Below are positions 23,901 through 34,431 of a stretch of 64,000 nt of DNA, in pieces. Both the position numbers and the translations under genes were made by a program. This stretch comes from Yamagishiella unicocca (taxonomy: Eukaryota > Chlorophyta > Chlorophyceae > Chlamydomonadales > Volvocaceae): NCBI GenBank assembly GCA_003116995.1, contig BDSL01000099.1:248001-312000 (forward strand). The letters run 5' to 3'. The notes under the pieces are model-generated. The model searched no databases. It was given only the letters and a program-made list of their open reading frames with translations, and was not told where the DNA came from. Each line of letters opens with the position of its first letter. Position 1 is the stretch's first letter.

Positions 23901-26038
23901 GTGATGTGACCCGCTGCTGTGCGCTAGGGGCACCGCCTAGCGCACCCACCCGCCCGCCCCGGCCCCCGCGTGGTTCCCTCTCAAGCCTCAACCCTCCCGC
24001 CCCCCCCCGCACCCGTCGGTGTCGAATATTGTGACCATGGATGGGATGTTGGACAGGATCATGTAGTCGCGCTGCAGCCGGGCGGCCAGCTCCTTGCCCT
24101 CGTACGGCACATCCAGCTCCAGCAGCATGCCGGGGACGATGACGCCGCCACCGGCCACAGCTCCGCCCCCACCAGCTCCGCCCCCACCACCAGCCCCGTA
24201 GCGCCCGCCGTCGGTGCGGAAAGCAAACGGAGAGATCTGCGGGCGGCGTGAGAAGCGAGGAAACCGGGTGTGTGTACGTGTACGTATATATATACGTGTA
24301 TGTGCATGGGAGCGGCCACCACTTCACGCTTCGCGCCATCATGCTTGTTGTTCCGCCCCGCCTTTGACCCCACCCTGCGATCCCATCCCCGTCCCCGCCT
24401 CCGGCTTGTTCCAGTCTCACCTAGCAGCCGTCCTCATCCTTTCGCTCTTCTCCCGCCTCCCCCGCCTCTCTCGCCCCCCGCCCCCCCTGCCCCGCCCCCA
24501 CCCGCATGCTGAGGAAGTAGCGGTCTCGCCCGAAGTCTCCTGGCACAAAGTGTTTGGCCGTAGTCAGATCTCCCGCCAGCAGCCGCCTGCCAGCACAGCG
24601 TAGCACAGCACAGCAGCGGCACGGACGTTGACCTTCACGGCAACATGGCGTCGCTCGAAGCCGAGTGTGATACACACCTCCCCCTCCCCGGGGGAACCCC
24701 GGAACGCACGCACCCTGTCCGACCCCGCCGGGAGTTGGCGCCCGCGGTAGCTGACTAGCTGCCTAGGTGGCCCAACGGACGCCACCCGCACGGCAACAGC
24801 TCCATCCGTTCCGCCCCGCCAGTAGCACCTGTCCCTCCTTCCCTCGCTCCCGCAATCTCAGCTTCCCGGCCGCTCAACTCCCCTCCCCTCCCTGCCCCTC
24901 GCCTCCGACCCACTTGACGGCGTCCTGGAACAGCGACACCAGCCCCCTGTCGGACCGGAAGCTGCGAGCCAGGAAGCCCATCACGGCCTGCAGAGGCGGT
25001 GGTGGGATGGAGGGTGCAGGCTGGTAGGCCGGTGAATTGACAAATGCGGGAAAGACCAGGGTAGGGCGGTCAATTGGTAAAGGAGGAAAGAGATAATTTG
25101 CTGGTGGTGGTGCGGAGAGGTGGCAGCAGGGCGGCAGCAGGGGTCGGAGCCGCGGGGGGCGATTGCGTGATGTGGGTCGGAGCCGCGGGGGCGATTGTGT
25201 GATCTGGGTCGGAGCCGCGGGGCGATTGTGTGATCTGGGTCGGAGCCGCGGGGCGATTGTGTGATCTGGGTCGGAGCCGCGGGGGCGATTGTGTGATCTG
25301 GGTCGGAGCCGCGGCGCGATTGTGTGATCTGGGTCGGAGCCGCGGGGGCGATTGCGTGATGTGGGTCGGAGCCGCGGGGGCGATTGTGTAATGTGGGTCG
25401 GAGGGTTAGGGGCGCAGGAGCCGGCGGCTGTCGCGGCGGCGCGAGTCAGCAGCCTCGTACCGGGGACTCCACCCTGCCTCCGGCCCACCCCGCCCGGCAA
25501 TCCCCGCCATACCCCTTCGCTGCCCTCGCGGCCGCTGTTCGTCCTGCGCCAGCCACACCCACGCGCAAACTGCTGTGCGCCAGCGTTTGAACCAGCCCAG
25601 ACCCACCGGTTCATCGTTCAGCCCTAGCGCCTCCAGAGCCGCCCTGTTGGCTAGAACGCAACGGAGGGGCGTGAAGCCCTGGTCCGTGCTGAGTACCAGA
25701 GACGCATCTGCCCCCGCGCACGACATCCTGAACGTTGGGAATCCACGCGCGCGCTCTTCCATACGCCCTTCAAACACGTTGTTGCCGGCAGTGCTAAACA
25801 GGAGCGTGTCCAGCGGAGCAGAAGCAGCCTCAGATTCTACGCCACCGGGCGAAAAAGGTGGTACTGTGAGGACGATAACGGGTTGAAGCGCGCGCTGTAG
25901 GGCTGAGCGAAGGTGGCCCTCGTCCAGGACAGCCATTGCGCCTGCAGCATTCGCCAAGAGCAGGCTTGTAACTTGGTGGCGTATCAAATAGCTGTCGACG
26001 ACACACAGAGCTAATTTTGATATCATTACAGCGTTCAT
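14745..26038 (-). CDS. PAS-domain guanylyl cyclase
   Basis: Predicted to make cGMP from GTP; about 2007 residues. Exons from the 5' end: 26038-25607, 24987-24914, 24586-24502, 24236-24013, 23766-23451, 23222-22238, 22080-21874, 21331-20856, 20595-20460, 20222-18376, 17743-17536, 17309-17222, 17026-16972, 16682-16518, 16131-16027, 15656-15552, 15260-14745, all phase-consistent. The N-terminal part has PAS-like stretches (a FDTDGHVLHQN strand near residue 270; [12 protein letters not shown] just before the catalytic domain). Between them lie long Pro/Ser/Gly/Gln/His linkers, including a His tract. The class III domain covers about 1600-1850. Metal-binding Asp are D1664 (FADIKGF) and D1708 (ETIGDCYM). 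E1704 and C1789 ([14 protein letters not shown]) are the guanine-selecting residues; N1796 and R1800 complete the site. No membrane span is evident, so a soluble enzyme is likely. The 5' start is the least certain part. Confidence 0.88.
15660..15755. repeat. G-rich minisatellite in cyclase intron
   Basis: [22 protein letters not shown] units lie in the intron between cyclase exons 15 and 16. On the coding (minus) strand this is a long C-rich tract within that intron. Confidence 0.75.
18028..18240 (+). repeat. Dispersed intronic element, copy B
   Basis: Near-identical to copy A at 7081-7293. It sits in the cyclase intron 17744-18375, so it is antisense to its host gene while copy A is sense to its own. 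The core GCCAAAGGTCATATTACGAC is shared exactly. No open frame of note. Confidence 0.75.
21589..21700. repeat. C-rich minisatellite (CACCCCACCCGCCG)
   Basis: Tandem CACCCCACCCGCCGC and CACCCCACCCCCCT units, about seven in all, in the cyclase intron between 21332 and 21873. Confidence 0.8.
22801..23045 (-). repeat. Coding repeats in cyclase linker
   Basis: Two in-frame repeats lie within the large cyclase exon 23222-22238. CTGCGGGTGCTG units (22998-23045) encode PQQH repeats on the minus strand. CCTGAGGCC/CCTGAGACC units (22812-22880) encode SGR/SGG repeats. They are part of the disordered linker between PAS regions and probably vary in length between strains. Confidence 0.75.
25134..25410. 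repeat. 31-33 bp tandem repeat, about 8 copies
   Basis: Units of the form GGGTCGGAGCCGCGGG, then GGCGATTGTGTGATCT, repeat about eight times in a row with few changes. They lie in the first cyclase intron (24988-25606). Regular spacing and high similarity suggest recent expansion. Confidence 0.9.
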
Positions 26039-28515
26039 GCATTCTCCACTATCCGGACGGACGCATTGCGCACACCTGGCACGGCCCTTCGTAACAGTGC
26101 CTCCACGGTACTGTCAACAGATGAGCCTCCACTGCCAACAACGCCACAACTTTCTCCGGACAAAGGCATCCGGGGTTCAGGCAGCCCACCTGCGCACATG
26201 GGGGGTTTTCAACAACCTGGGAAACCGCACGAGCACCAGCACTGCGCATAAATATGTGTTACTACAAACCTGCTGTAGGGCACCCATCTCCATATGGCTC
26301 CGATGGGCGGCAAGGCTGGGTGGAAGTAGGACCTTGGACCTCAGCCTGGACGCTCAGCACACATCCCATGATTCATTATGTGGGAGCCATAGATCCAAGT
26401 AAATTCACGTATTCCCCGTGTAGCGCATGTCTGTGACGTTGGCCGACTATATCTGTCGCGAGGTACGAGCCTGTACTGAAACCATTATGCGATCGCGAAG
26501 CGGCTGACAATTCTAGCGACACCTGCCACTGTTTTTATATCCAGTTGATAGAGCTCGGTTATGGCAATAGTTGTTGCCACATGGTTTCAGTCCAACGAAG
26601 CGGCCTTGTGTCATCGTACGTCATCATACAAATCGTTTTTGTTGGCCTTTCAGGGCAACTGGGATGTAGTGCAAATCAGGTATGACATCAGATGTCATCG
26701 AGTTATCGACGCTTAGTCGTACGTGAATGCTATGTCATAGTGCCCAGTGATGCGGCTGTCAGCGGGAGCCTGTCGCGCAGGGTCGCACAAAGGATGGCCA
26801 GGTTGCTTGTCGCATTCTTTCACTTCATCGCCCTCACCAATCATAGGGACCGCTCCGCCACCAGCAGGGACCCGTATTTCGGTCGTTGGCTGACGAACCC
26901 CTTCTTTCTGAGCTCGTCTTGGCACTAGTAACGCCTCCACAGCAGGTAGTACCATTTGCAATACGCTGCATCGTTTCAGCGTCATGTACGAGTGCCTCGA
27001 GTTCGCTACAGGACAGGCAGCGCAGATTTGGGCAGAATCACCGTACCTGCGGCTGCCTACAGGCCCAAGTGGGCGGGCGTGATTTGCTCTATTAGTGAAG
27101 CCCATAAAGCGTGTATGTCTGCGACGAGTCGTGGGATTTCGAGGGATGCGCTGCTGCTGTCAGCTGCTGCCAGGCGTTGCACGGCGTTCACCGTCCTTCT
27201 GCTCCTCGTTCACAGCCTCCGCCACCTTCCTGTCCCAACGCCGCCTCCTTGGATAGGTTTCCAGAGCGTTTGGGTCAGGGGGAGCGCCCTAGTGGCCGCC
27301 AGGGTGAGTTGCGCCCCTATATGTACACATATGTATACCGGCACGGGGCCGCACCACTTGGCATATCGTTCGATGGTACTCCGGATGTTAGCAGCCACCT
27401 TTGGCCCCTGCTTCCCTTGCAGATGGAGGGCGGTGCTGCGGCTAATAGAATGTGGGCCTTGTGGGGCGGGTCATCGTGTGTGGGCGTGGTTATGTGGGGA
27501 GTTGGAATAGGACGTGGCGGCGCGGGTGCTAGAACAAGGACGTGCGTGGCGGTGCAGGTTGCTGCACGAAGGCATGCCGGTGCGGTTGGTTTAACGCTGA
27601 CGTGGTGATGCGGGTGGTTGGACGAGGGCGTCGGGCGGGAGGACAAAACTGAAAGCTACACATTACGGCAGTTTCTGGCACCGTACCAGCAACATTATAC
27701 GGTAGCTGTAGGCACGTGTTTCTGTCAGGATTGCATGTGTGCCTTACCGAGCTTTACAGCGGCGCAGAGCCGCCCCTCAATTAGAGGCGATCGCGAGGGC
27801 CGACACTGCCGTAAGCGCTGTCGTACACCATTATTCCAGGCAGCACTGTCGTGCACCATGCCAGGCAGCACGCCCTGCGGCGCCCCCCGCCACCACCCTA
27901 CCACCGCCATACGGCCCGTCATAACCGCCTCCGCGCGCTCGTAAAAACACATATAACCACCACCTAATCGTCCATCACCACCGCATGCTATTATACACCG
28001 CTGGGTGGGGCAGGTAGGAAATTTGGGTTGGGCAGCGCCCTTCCAAAACCCGCTGACACGGTCGCAACCCACACCCCTCCGCACCACCGAACTCGTGCCC
28101 AGGGTCTCCCACCTGCGCCCCTCCCTGCACCCCTGGCGCCCCCTCACCCTCCAAGTCGAGCATCTCACAGCTCAACAGGTGGCCCGCCCAGCCTGCAGGC
28201 CTCCGGCTCCGTCTGCGCCCCACCATGAGTCCCACTACGGGTCAGCGCTACGGTGCGCTCCCACACGGCAGCAAGGTCGTCGGAGTACGGCCTGACAAGC
28301 CTCGTCACTGCAGTCGATTTGGCGGCCTGAACACCCTTGGGTGCCGCCCTCCCTGCCCCTGCCCCTACTCCACAATGAACGGCGCCTTCACAGCGCCCCC
28401 ACCACCACACACGCCCCCCTGACTAGCTACACTCGCGCGCCGCGCCTCAATCCAAACCCTTTCCCCTCCCGATCGGTCTCCCAGCCCCCCGTCCCGCCTA
28501 GACCCCCTACGCCGC
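26039..28515. other. Intergenic region, no gene recognised
   Basis: Upstream of the cyclase start and downstream of the transporter stop, both on the minus strand. Base composition is moderate. The frames at 26713-27105 (-) and 27111-27608 (+) show no motif or convincing splice partners. The cyclase promoter should lie just above 26038. Confidence 0.45.
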
Positions 28516-31500
28516 TCATTCCTCCTGCTGCTGCTGGCCCCGCACCCAGGGTGACTTGGACATGTAGGAGCCGGTCTGGAGCGACCTGTCGGGGCAGCAG
28601 CAGGGCGGAGGGAGGGAAGGGTGGGGTGGGGGCCTGAGCGGAGGAACAGGCAGGCGACGGCAGTTGCGCACCTAGCCCTCCTCCATGCCAATGCTGCCGG
28701 ACCTCCCCAGCGGCCCCCGGCGGCTCCGTCCTGGCTCCCCTCCCCTCGCCTCTCCGCCTCGCCCTTCCTGGCTTCCCGGCCCCGCACCTGCTGTACGAGC
28801 CAGCCGCGATGGTCTGGTTGGCTCGGAAGGACATGCGGCTGCCCGCCGCGTCCATGGGCTGCGAGACGGTGCCGTACGCCGCCATGGTCACGGGCTGGCT
28901 GCCGGCGGAGGGCACCAGCAGCGGGGCCGTCACGCCGCCGCCGTACGCCGCCGCCCCGTCCGCCGCCTCCACCACCTCTGGCGGCGCCTCCGAGTTCCTG
29001 AGCGCCAGCGCCTCCACCAGCAGCCGACGCTGGGACTCGTAGTCGCCGTGCCTGCGAGGTGGGAGGCGGGAGGCGGGAGGTGGGAGGCGGGAGGTGGGAG
29101 GTGGGAGGCGGGAGGCGGGAGGCGGGAGGCGGGAGGTGGGAGGCGGGAGGCGGGAGGCTGGAGGTGGGAGGTGGGAGGCGGGAAGTGGGAGGCTGGAGGT
29201 GGGAGGCTGGAGGTGGGAGGTGGGAGGTGGGCTCGAGGAAGACCCGTGGTGGGCGGCGACCCCCGTCAGTTACTGCCCAGATGTGCAAGCGGACACGGAT
29301 GGTGACGGTTGCTCTGGGCGGCTGATGGCGGCTGACGGCGGCTGACGGCGGCCGGAGAGGCGCAACACCCCCTTTCCCTCCCCTCCATCGCTTGGGACTG
29401 ATGTAAGCCCGGGTACGACTGCCGTCCGACCCTGGGTTAAGTATCCCGGTACCGGTTTCCTCGCCTCCCCCCCCCTAAATATCTCGATGCGCAAAGTATC
29501 TAGTCCCACGGTAACGGCCTGTATGCGGGCTGGGGTCGGGCCGGGCTTCGACGCGTCTCGCCCCACCATGGCCAGCCAAGGGCTCCCATGTACGACGTCG
29601 ACGGGCCACGTCCACAGGTTTCCGATAGCCAACCTAGCTTCTCGGCATGCAGACCCAAACGCGTGCCCCTGGACTGTTCGCCCGCTAGTTTCTGTCCTCA
29701 TATCTCCTCTGTCGTGTAATTGGATCTTCTTTGCCCCCTGCGGCCCCCACCTGTACACAATGGTCCCACCGACCAGCACCACGAACCCCGCCGCCTGCAG
29801 CCACGAGTAGACGCTCCAGGACTCGCCCAGCTGGCCCATACCCAGGGGGGTGTAGAACAGCAGCAGGTCGACCTGTGGGGGATGGCAGTGAGGTGAAGGG
29901 ATGCAGGTGAGCTGCCCCGCCAGCTGCCCTCCCGAGCACCCTTGCAGCCCCTGCCGCCCCTCTCTCCCTTCCCCCTCCCCCCTCACCAGCCACACGAACA
30001 GGGTGCGCATGGTCTCCAGCACCGTCCTGAACACAGCCCCCAGGTGGCCCGTCACCGCCATCCCCGCCACGTTGTACAGCAGCAGGGCGGCCATGTCCAC
30101 CGCCAGCACGGTCTGCAGCACCCGGGAGTTGGCGACCATCTGCGGGGCAGGAGGGTCCGGGCGGGGGGGTTGGAGAGGAAACCAGTACGGGGGTGGAGGA
30201 GAGGGAACCCGTTGGGGGGTGGAGAGGGAACCAGTGCGGGGGTTGGAGGAGAGGGAACCCGTAGGGGAGGGGGGAGCGGGAGGGGCCGACGGTAACGGCC
30301 GAGGGCTGGCGTGCACGAGCCCTGGGGCCCGGCAGGCGGGCGGCACGGGCGACAAAGGCCGGGGGGTGACAGCTCTGTGCTGGCTGGCCGGCTGGCAGTG
30401 CCCGACGGCCCCCTGCCCTCGCCCTCCTCATCCCCTTGGCACGGCGGGCTTAGTCCACTGAAAGCAGGTCGTTCGCCCGAGCGCTCCGGAGCATGCAGCT
30501 CTCAAACGCGTCTCCTGCACTCGTTCACCAGTGGTGCTCCTCCTCGGATTACGGGGTCGTGTCAGGCGGTTCCTCGCCACCCCCCCTGGAACCTACCGTG
30601 ATGGTGTCGATCATGTCCTCGTGGATGCCCTCACCCTCGGGGCCTAGGAGCGGGAGGGAGAGGAAGAGGGAGGGGAAGAGGAAACCGAGGGGTTTCAGGG
30701 CACGCTCCAGGGGAGGGATTGTGCCGCTGTAGCTCCCTCCACGTCAAGTCGTCCGGGTACCTCCCCCGGGTACATCCGGGCCGCCCCCTTCCCTCGCTGG
30801 CGGCCTTTCCTCAGCACCACCTGCCCTCTTCCCCCTCCCCCCCCTCACCTCCCCCCTCCTCCTCCTCCTCCTCCTCCTCCCCCCCTACCTGGCAGGTAGT
30901 ACGCGATGGGCATCATGATGGCCAGTGTGCCCACGGCCCCCAGCAGCCCCTCGAAGCCCACGATCTTGACTCCAGGGATGTTCAGGTCCGCCATGAAAAA
31001 GTCCTCAAACGTCAGCTGCGCGGCTTGCACGGCCTGGGGGCACGGGAGGGCGGAGAGGGGGCGGGTCGGGGCGGTAGGAGGCGGTCCGGTGTATGCGGAG
31101 GCGTGTCCTCCTCCTCCCTCCTCCTCCCCCTCCCTCCCTGGACCCCCCTGCTTCCCTCCCCCTCCCTGGACCCCCCTGCGGCCTCCCACCTGCGAGGTGA
31201 TGATGAGCCCCATGCCCAGCAGCATCTGCTCGGTGCTGACCACGTGGGTGGCGCTGCCCTCCCCGGACATGATGCTGCTGGTGCCAACCAGGGCGATACC
31301 CACCTGGTGAGGGGGGGAAGAGGTTCCAGGTGGGAGGTCCGGATGCGGTCATAGCAGGGGCGGGAGGGGGTTTGGGAGGAGTAGAGCTCCGAGCTAGGGC
31401 ACAGGGTTGAGTTAGGTTGGGTAGCAGCCTCGCCGCCAGCACGTCCCTCCCCGGCTAAAGCAACCGACGCTCTGTCCCAAAGTTGCACCCGCCCCACCCC

Positions 31501-32579
31501 CACCCCATCCCCCTCACCCCCACCCCCCACCTCCCACCCCATCCCCCTCACCCCCACCCCCCACCTCCCACCCCACCCCCCTCACCCACCACGCAGCAAA
31601 CGATGCCCGCAGTGTGGAACCTGTTGAGCTTGCGGCCCAGGAAGGTGATCGCGAAGGCGGCCGCGAAGAGCATCTCCGCGCCCCGCATCATCTGGTACAC
31701 GCTGGCGGTCACGTACAGCAGCCCCACGTTCATGAGCACGGTGGCCACCAGGTCGAAGGCGGTGGGCAGCGCCAGGAGGGCGATCTCCTTGAGCTGGGAG
31801 CGCTTGTGGTGGGCACCGCTGGCGGCCTGGCGGGGAGGGCCGGGGAGAGGAAGGGGAAAAGGGGGGAGAGGAGAGGGAAGCTGGCTGTGGCGGACGGGAG
31901 GGCGGCGATGAGGGCGAAGGGGGGAGCGTTGGGTTGGTGGGGGCCCTTGTGTGGTCAGCGTGGCGAGTGCGGTGGTTGCAGAGGGGCTGTAAGGGGTGCC
32001 AGCGGGGGGAGTCCCAGACGGAGAGGGCAGGGTCCCGCAGGCACCCCTGGGCCGCTATTGCCCCTGCAGAGCCAGCAACGAACGCCCCATTGCGCCCCCT
32101 GGCGGCGGGTAGCGAAGGTGGGGAGCGGCTTACATCGAAGGACAGGAGCGGGTCCTCCGCCGGCGTGCGCTTCTTGGCCTTCCGCTCTTGGTAGTACGCC
32201 AGTGGCAGGCACAGCGACATCCCTGTGACCGGCACCACGAAGACACCATTCAGCAATGTACGCGATGACATCGGCATCGAGGAACGGAGGGCTGGCACTG
32301 CCAGAGGGGGTGATGCTCGCTCGCTGAACGCACCAACAAACATCAGCGACGTCATGGCCCAAGGCTTGCGAAAATACTTTTCTTGGCCATCCTTGCCAAC
32401 GCTTTTTAGTTCGTAGACTGCGCACAGATAAAATGGCGCAAGTTAACATCATCACGAAACGGAATTGCACAATGGTGTCCTGGGCCGAACAGGCACGCAC
32501 CGATTTTTGCAAGCAACGAGGTGGTGGTGCCAAACACCAGCAAGCTGGAGATACTGACAGTTTGCCCCAGCTGGACCAT
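28516..32579 (-). CDS. SLC35F6-like drug/metabolite-family transporter
   Basis: Multi-span membrane protein of about 467 residues in the EamA/nucleotide-sugar transporter group; substrate unknown. Exons from the 5' end: 32579-32501, 32417-32334, 32222-32134, 31826-31590, 31303-31190, 31033-30889, 30643-30597, 30139-29987, 29872-29751, 29051-28788, 28585-28516, all in phase. Family landmarks in order are a first membrane helix (LLVFGTTTSLLAKI), a loop ending FRKPWAMTSLMFVGM, YQMMRGAEMLFAAAF before FLGRKL (compare the QMLRGA...FLGR signature of human SLC35F6), the GFEGLLG segment, and a last helix ending GGTIVYR. A hydrophilic tail rich in Ala, Gly and Ser follows, ending QQQQEE. The start used is the first Met of the phase-compatible exon; an upstream in-frame Met exists at 32693. 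Confidence 0.8.
29055..29232. repeat. GGGAGGCGGGAGGTG minisatellite
   Basis: About 25 tandem 7-bp units (GGGAGGC, GGGAGGT, with some GGGAGGCT and GGAAGT variants) fill the start of a transporter intron (29052-29750). On the coding strand this is a C-rich tract beside the acceptor of the penultimate exon. The plus strand is strongly G-rich and could form quadruplexes. Confidence 0.9.
31491..31589. repeat. C-rich minisatellite in transporter intron
   Basis: CACCCCATCCCCCTCACCCC-like units repeat about three times immediately below exon 31590-31826, at the 5' end of that intron on the coding strand. Confidence 0.75.
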
Positions 32580-33789
32580 TATGCCGGCTGCTGATGGCGC
32601 CGATATGTAAACACGTGTGTCGCCCCACAACTGGGGAACTATTACGCGCTCGCTGCTACCGGTGACGGTTATATGGTGAATACAGGAATCCACAGATGGA
32701 AAACTGTGAAGCTGTGTGACGTAAAATAGCTAGAGTCGGCGCCAGTACAGCGCGTACGGCGCATGGCCTCACGCGCTCACGGGCCGGCGCAAGGTCCCGT
32801 GGAGTCCACACCTACACCATTTCAGCTGAGCGTACATCACCAATATTGCGGCAGGTTGTGGCCATGTGTGCACAGAGCTCGTGCTTAGCACCAGTGTGCC
32901 CACGGCTGCCAGGGGCTGGCCCCCCTAGCCCTCCCTCCCCCTAGTAGGAGCCCTCCCTAAGCTGTGCTGATGTGATTTCCTACATATGAAACCGCCACCC
33001 GCCCCATGTTACTATTAGATGAGGCAAGGAGTGGTCGTCCAGGCGACCGGGCGGCGAGGGCTTGTGAGGCGGGTTGCTGGAACACGTGAATCCAAGCTGT
33101 GCCTTTCAAGGTACCGTATGTGGCAGTTCACGGCGAAGGTACCGTCCCGATGCAGTCAATGGCTATGGTAATGCAAATTGTCCCAGACGAGTACGTATGT
33201 GGATCCTCGTCCATTGCCATTACAGATGCCCATCCCGGAAGCGCGCATCCCCCACCTTAATGTGGATACCGCCCAGAAACTTGCAGCATGCAGCGCCTGA
33301 ACGCAGCGACTTCATCGCATTCCGCACCTTTCCCAGCGCCGCGAGATAGGGGCGCCTCAGCACATACCCCTCACCACACCAACCGACCCCGCTGCAGAAC
33401 GACGTCGTAATCCCCACCGCGCCGCATCAACAGCGCCACAAATATCCCCACCATCTCTGTCACTGCGCCGACCCACCATTGCAGCCAGCCCCAGCTTCAC
33501 TCAAAGCGCTCAAAGCTCCTTACAGCAGCAACTCCCCACTCGAGCAGCTGCGCTTTTAGTGAGATACCGGTTGTCAGCCACCGTCGGCACGCATGCCAAC
33601 CGTGAGAGCGGTGCTGGAGCGGCAAGGGTGCGGCCGCATGCCCACAAGGGGTGCATGGGCGCCCACATCAAAGAACAACCCGAGTGCACCGCACAGCACC
33701 CTCACCTGTGCGGTTGGTGGAGCCCATTCAGCCCATTGAGCACAAGCACATATCCAAGAACATTCACAGCACAGGCCCCGCAGCTTCTG
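32580..33789. other. Spacer between two minus-strand genes
   Basis: This lies between the transporter start and the NOL7-like stop. It must contain the transporter promoter and the NOL7-like 3' UTR. No additional gene is recognised. Composition is less GC-rich than the transporter body. Confidence 0.45.
33520..33524 (-). terminator. Candidate TGTAA polyadenylation signal
   Basis: TTACA on the plus strand (TGTAA on minus) lies about 265 nt after the stop codon of the NOL7/UTP16-like gene. Tentative without transcript ends. Confidence 0.3.
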
Positions 33790-34431
33790 CTATACGAACT
33801 TTGCAGACGGCCGGTTTTTAGATTTTGACAACATGTCTATGGAGCGCCTGATGCGGCTGCCGTACAATGAGTCCTTCACAAAGTTGCTGGTCGCTTTCTG
33901 CGGCTGCAGCTTGGGCAGCACCTGCACATTGACGACCGTCTCCTTAACAGCCTGGAGCCGCTGGCGTTTGGCTGCTCGTCGCAGCGCTCTTCGGCTGACA
34001 GCTGCTGCCTCGGTGGTTGCGACCGCCGCCTCCACGAGTTGCGCCTCTTGCACGGCCATGGCTTGGAGCACTGACTCGGGCAGCAGGTCCTCCCCCTCCG
34101 CCGCCTCCGCCTCATCTGCACTGTCATCCGCATCGCCGCTAGATCCTGGCCGCGCCCTTGCGCCCGCGCCACGTTTGTCGTCGTCGACATCGTCGCCTTT
34201 GGCAGCGGCGGCGGCAACCTGCTGGCGACTTCGACGTCGTTGCTGCTGCTGCTGTCGCTGTTCATCTCGACTATGCTTCTCCTCTCTCCTTTGCTCTAGG
34301 GCTTGGTCGCGTGCCTGAGCTTGGGTGAACTCCTCGGGCGCATCCGAGTCGCCGTCGCTGTCGGCATCAACTGGCGGCGCTGCCGCCATCACCGCTCCTT
34401 TGCGGCTAGGCTTTGCATTAGAACCAGGCAT
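33790..34431 (-). CDS. NOL7/UTP16-like nucleolar protein
   Basis: A single-exon frame of 213 residues, unusual here where other genes have many introns. It shows the layout of the NOL7 family, whose yeast relative (Utp16/Bud21) belongs to the small-subunit processome that processes pre-rRNA. Landmarks are an acidic SDGDSDAPEEFT near the N-terminus, a long Arg/Gln/Glu helix, an acidic middle, LLPESVLQAM, a basic helix, and a C-terminal NFVKDSLYGSR segment (human NOL7 has a similar FIHNSLYG). It ends soon after that segment, so the tail is shorter than in animal NOL7. The start is the Met before PGSNAKPSRKG; the open frame continues upstream to 34551 but that part does not look conserved. Nucleolar location is inferred from the family. 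Confidence 0.72.
   Translation of the reverse strand: MPGSNAKPSRKGAVMAAAPPVDADSDGDSDAPEEFTQAQARDQALEQRREEKHSRDEQRQQQQQRRRSRQQVAAAAAKGDDVDDDKRGAGARARPGSSGDADDSADEAEAAEGEDLLPESVLQAMAVQEAQLVEAAVATTEAAAVSRRALRRAAKRQRLQAVKETVVNVQVLPKLQPQKATSNFVKDSLYGSRIRRSIDMLSKSKNRPSAKFV

Noticed and set aside
32223..32333. In-frame reading through this segment of the transporter (adds ERASPPLAVPALRSS and similar).
   Set aside because: Splicing it out (GTGCGT donor, CACAG acceptor) gives FVGMSLCLPLAYY, which matches the second membrane helix of the family. Read-through inserts a hydrophilic stretch into that helix.
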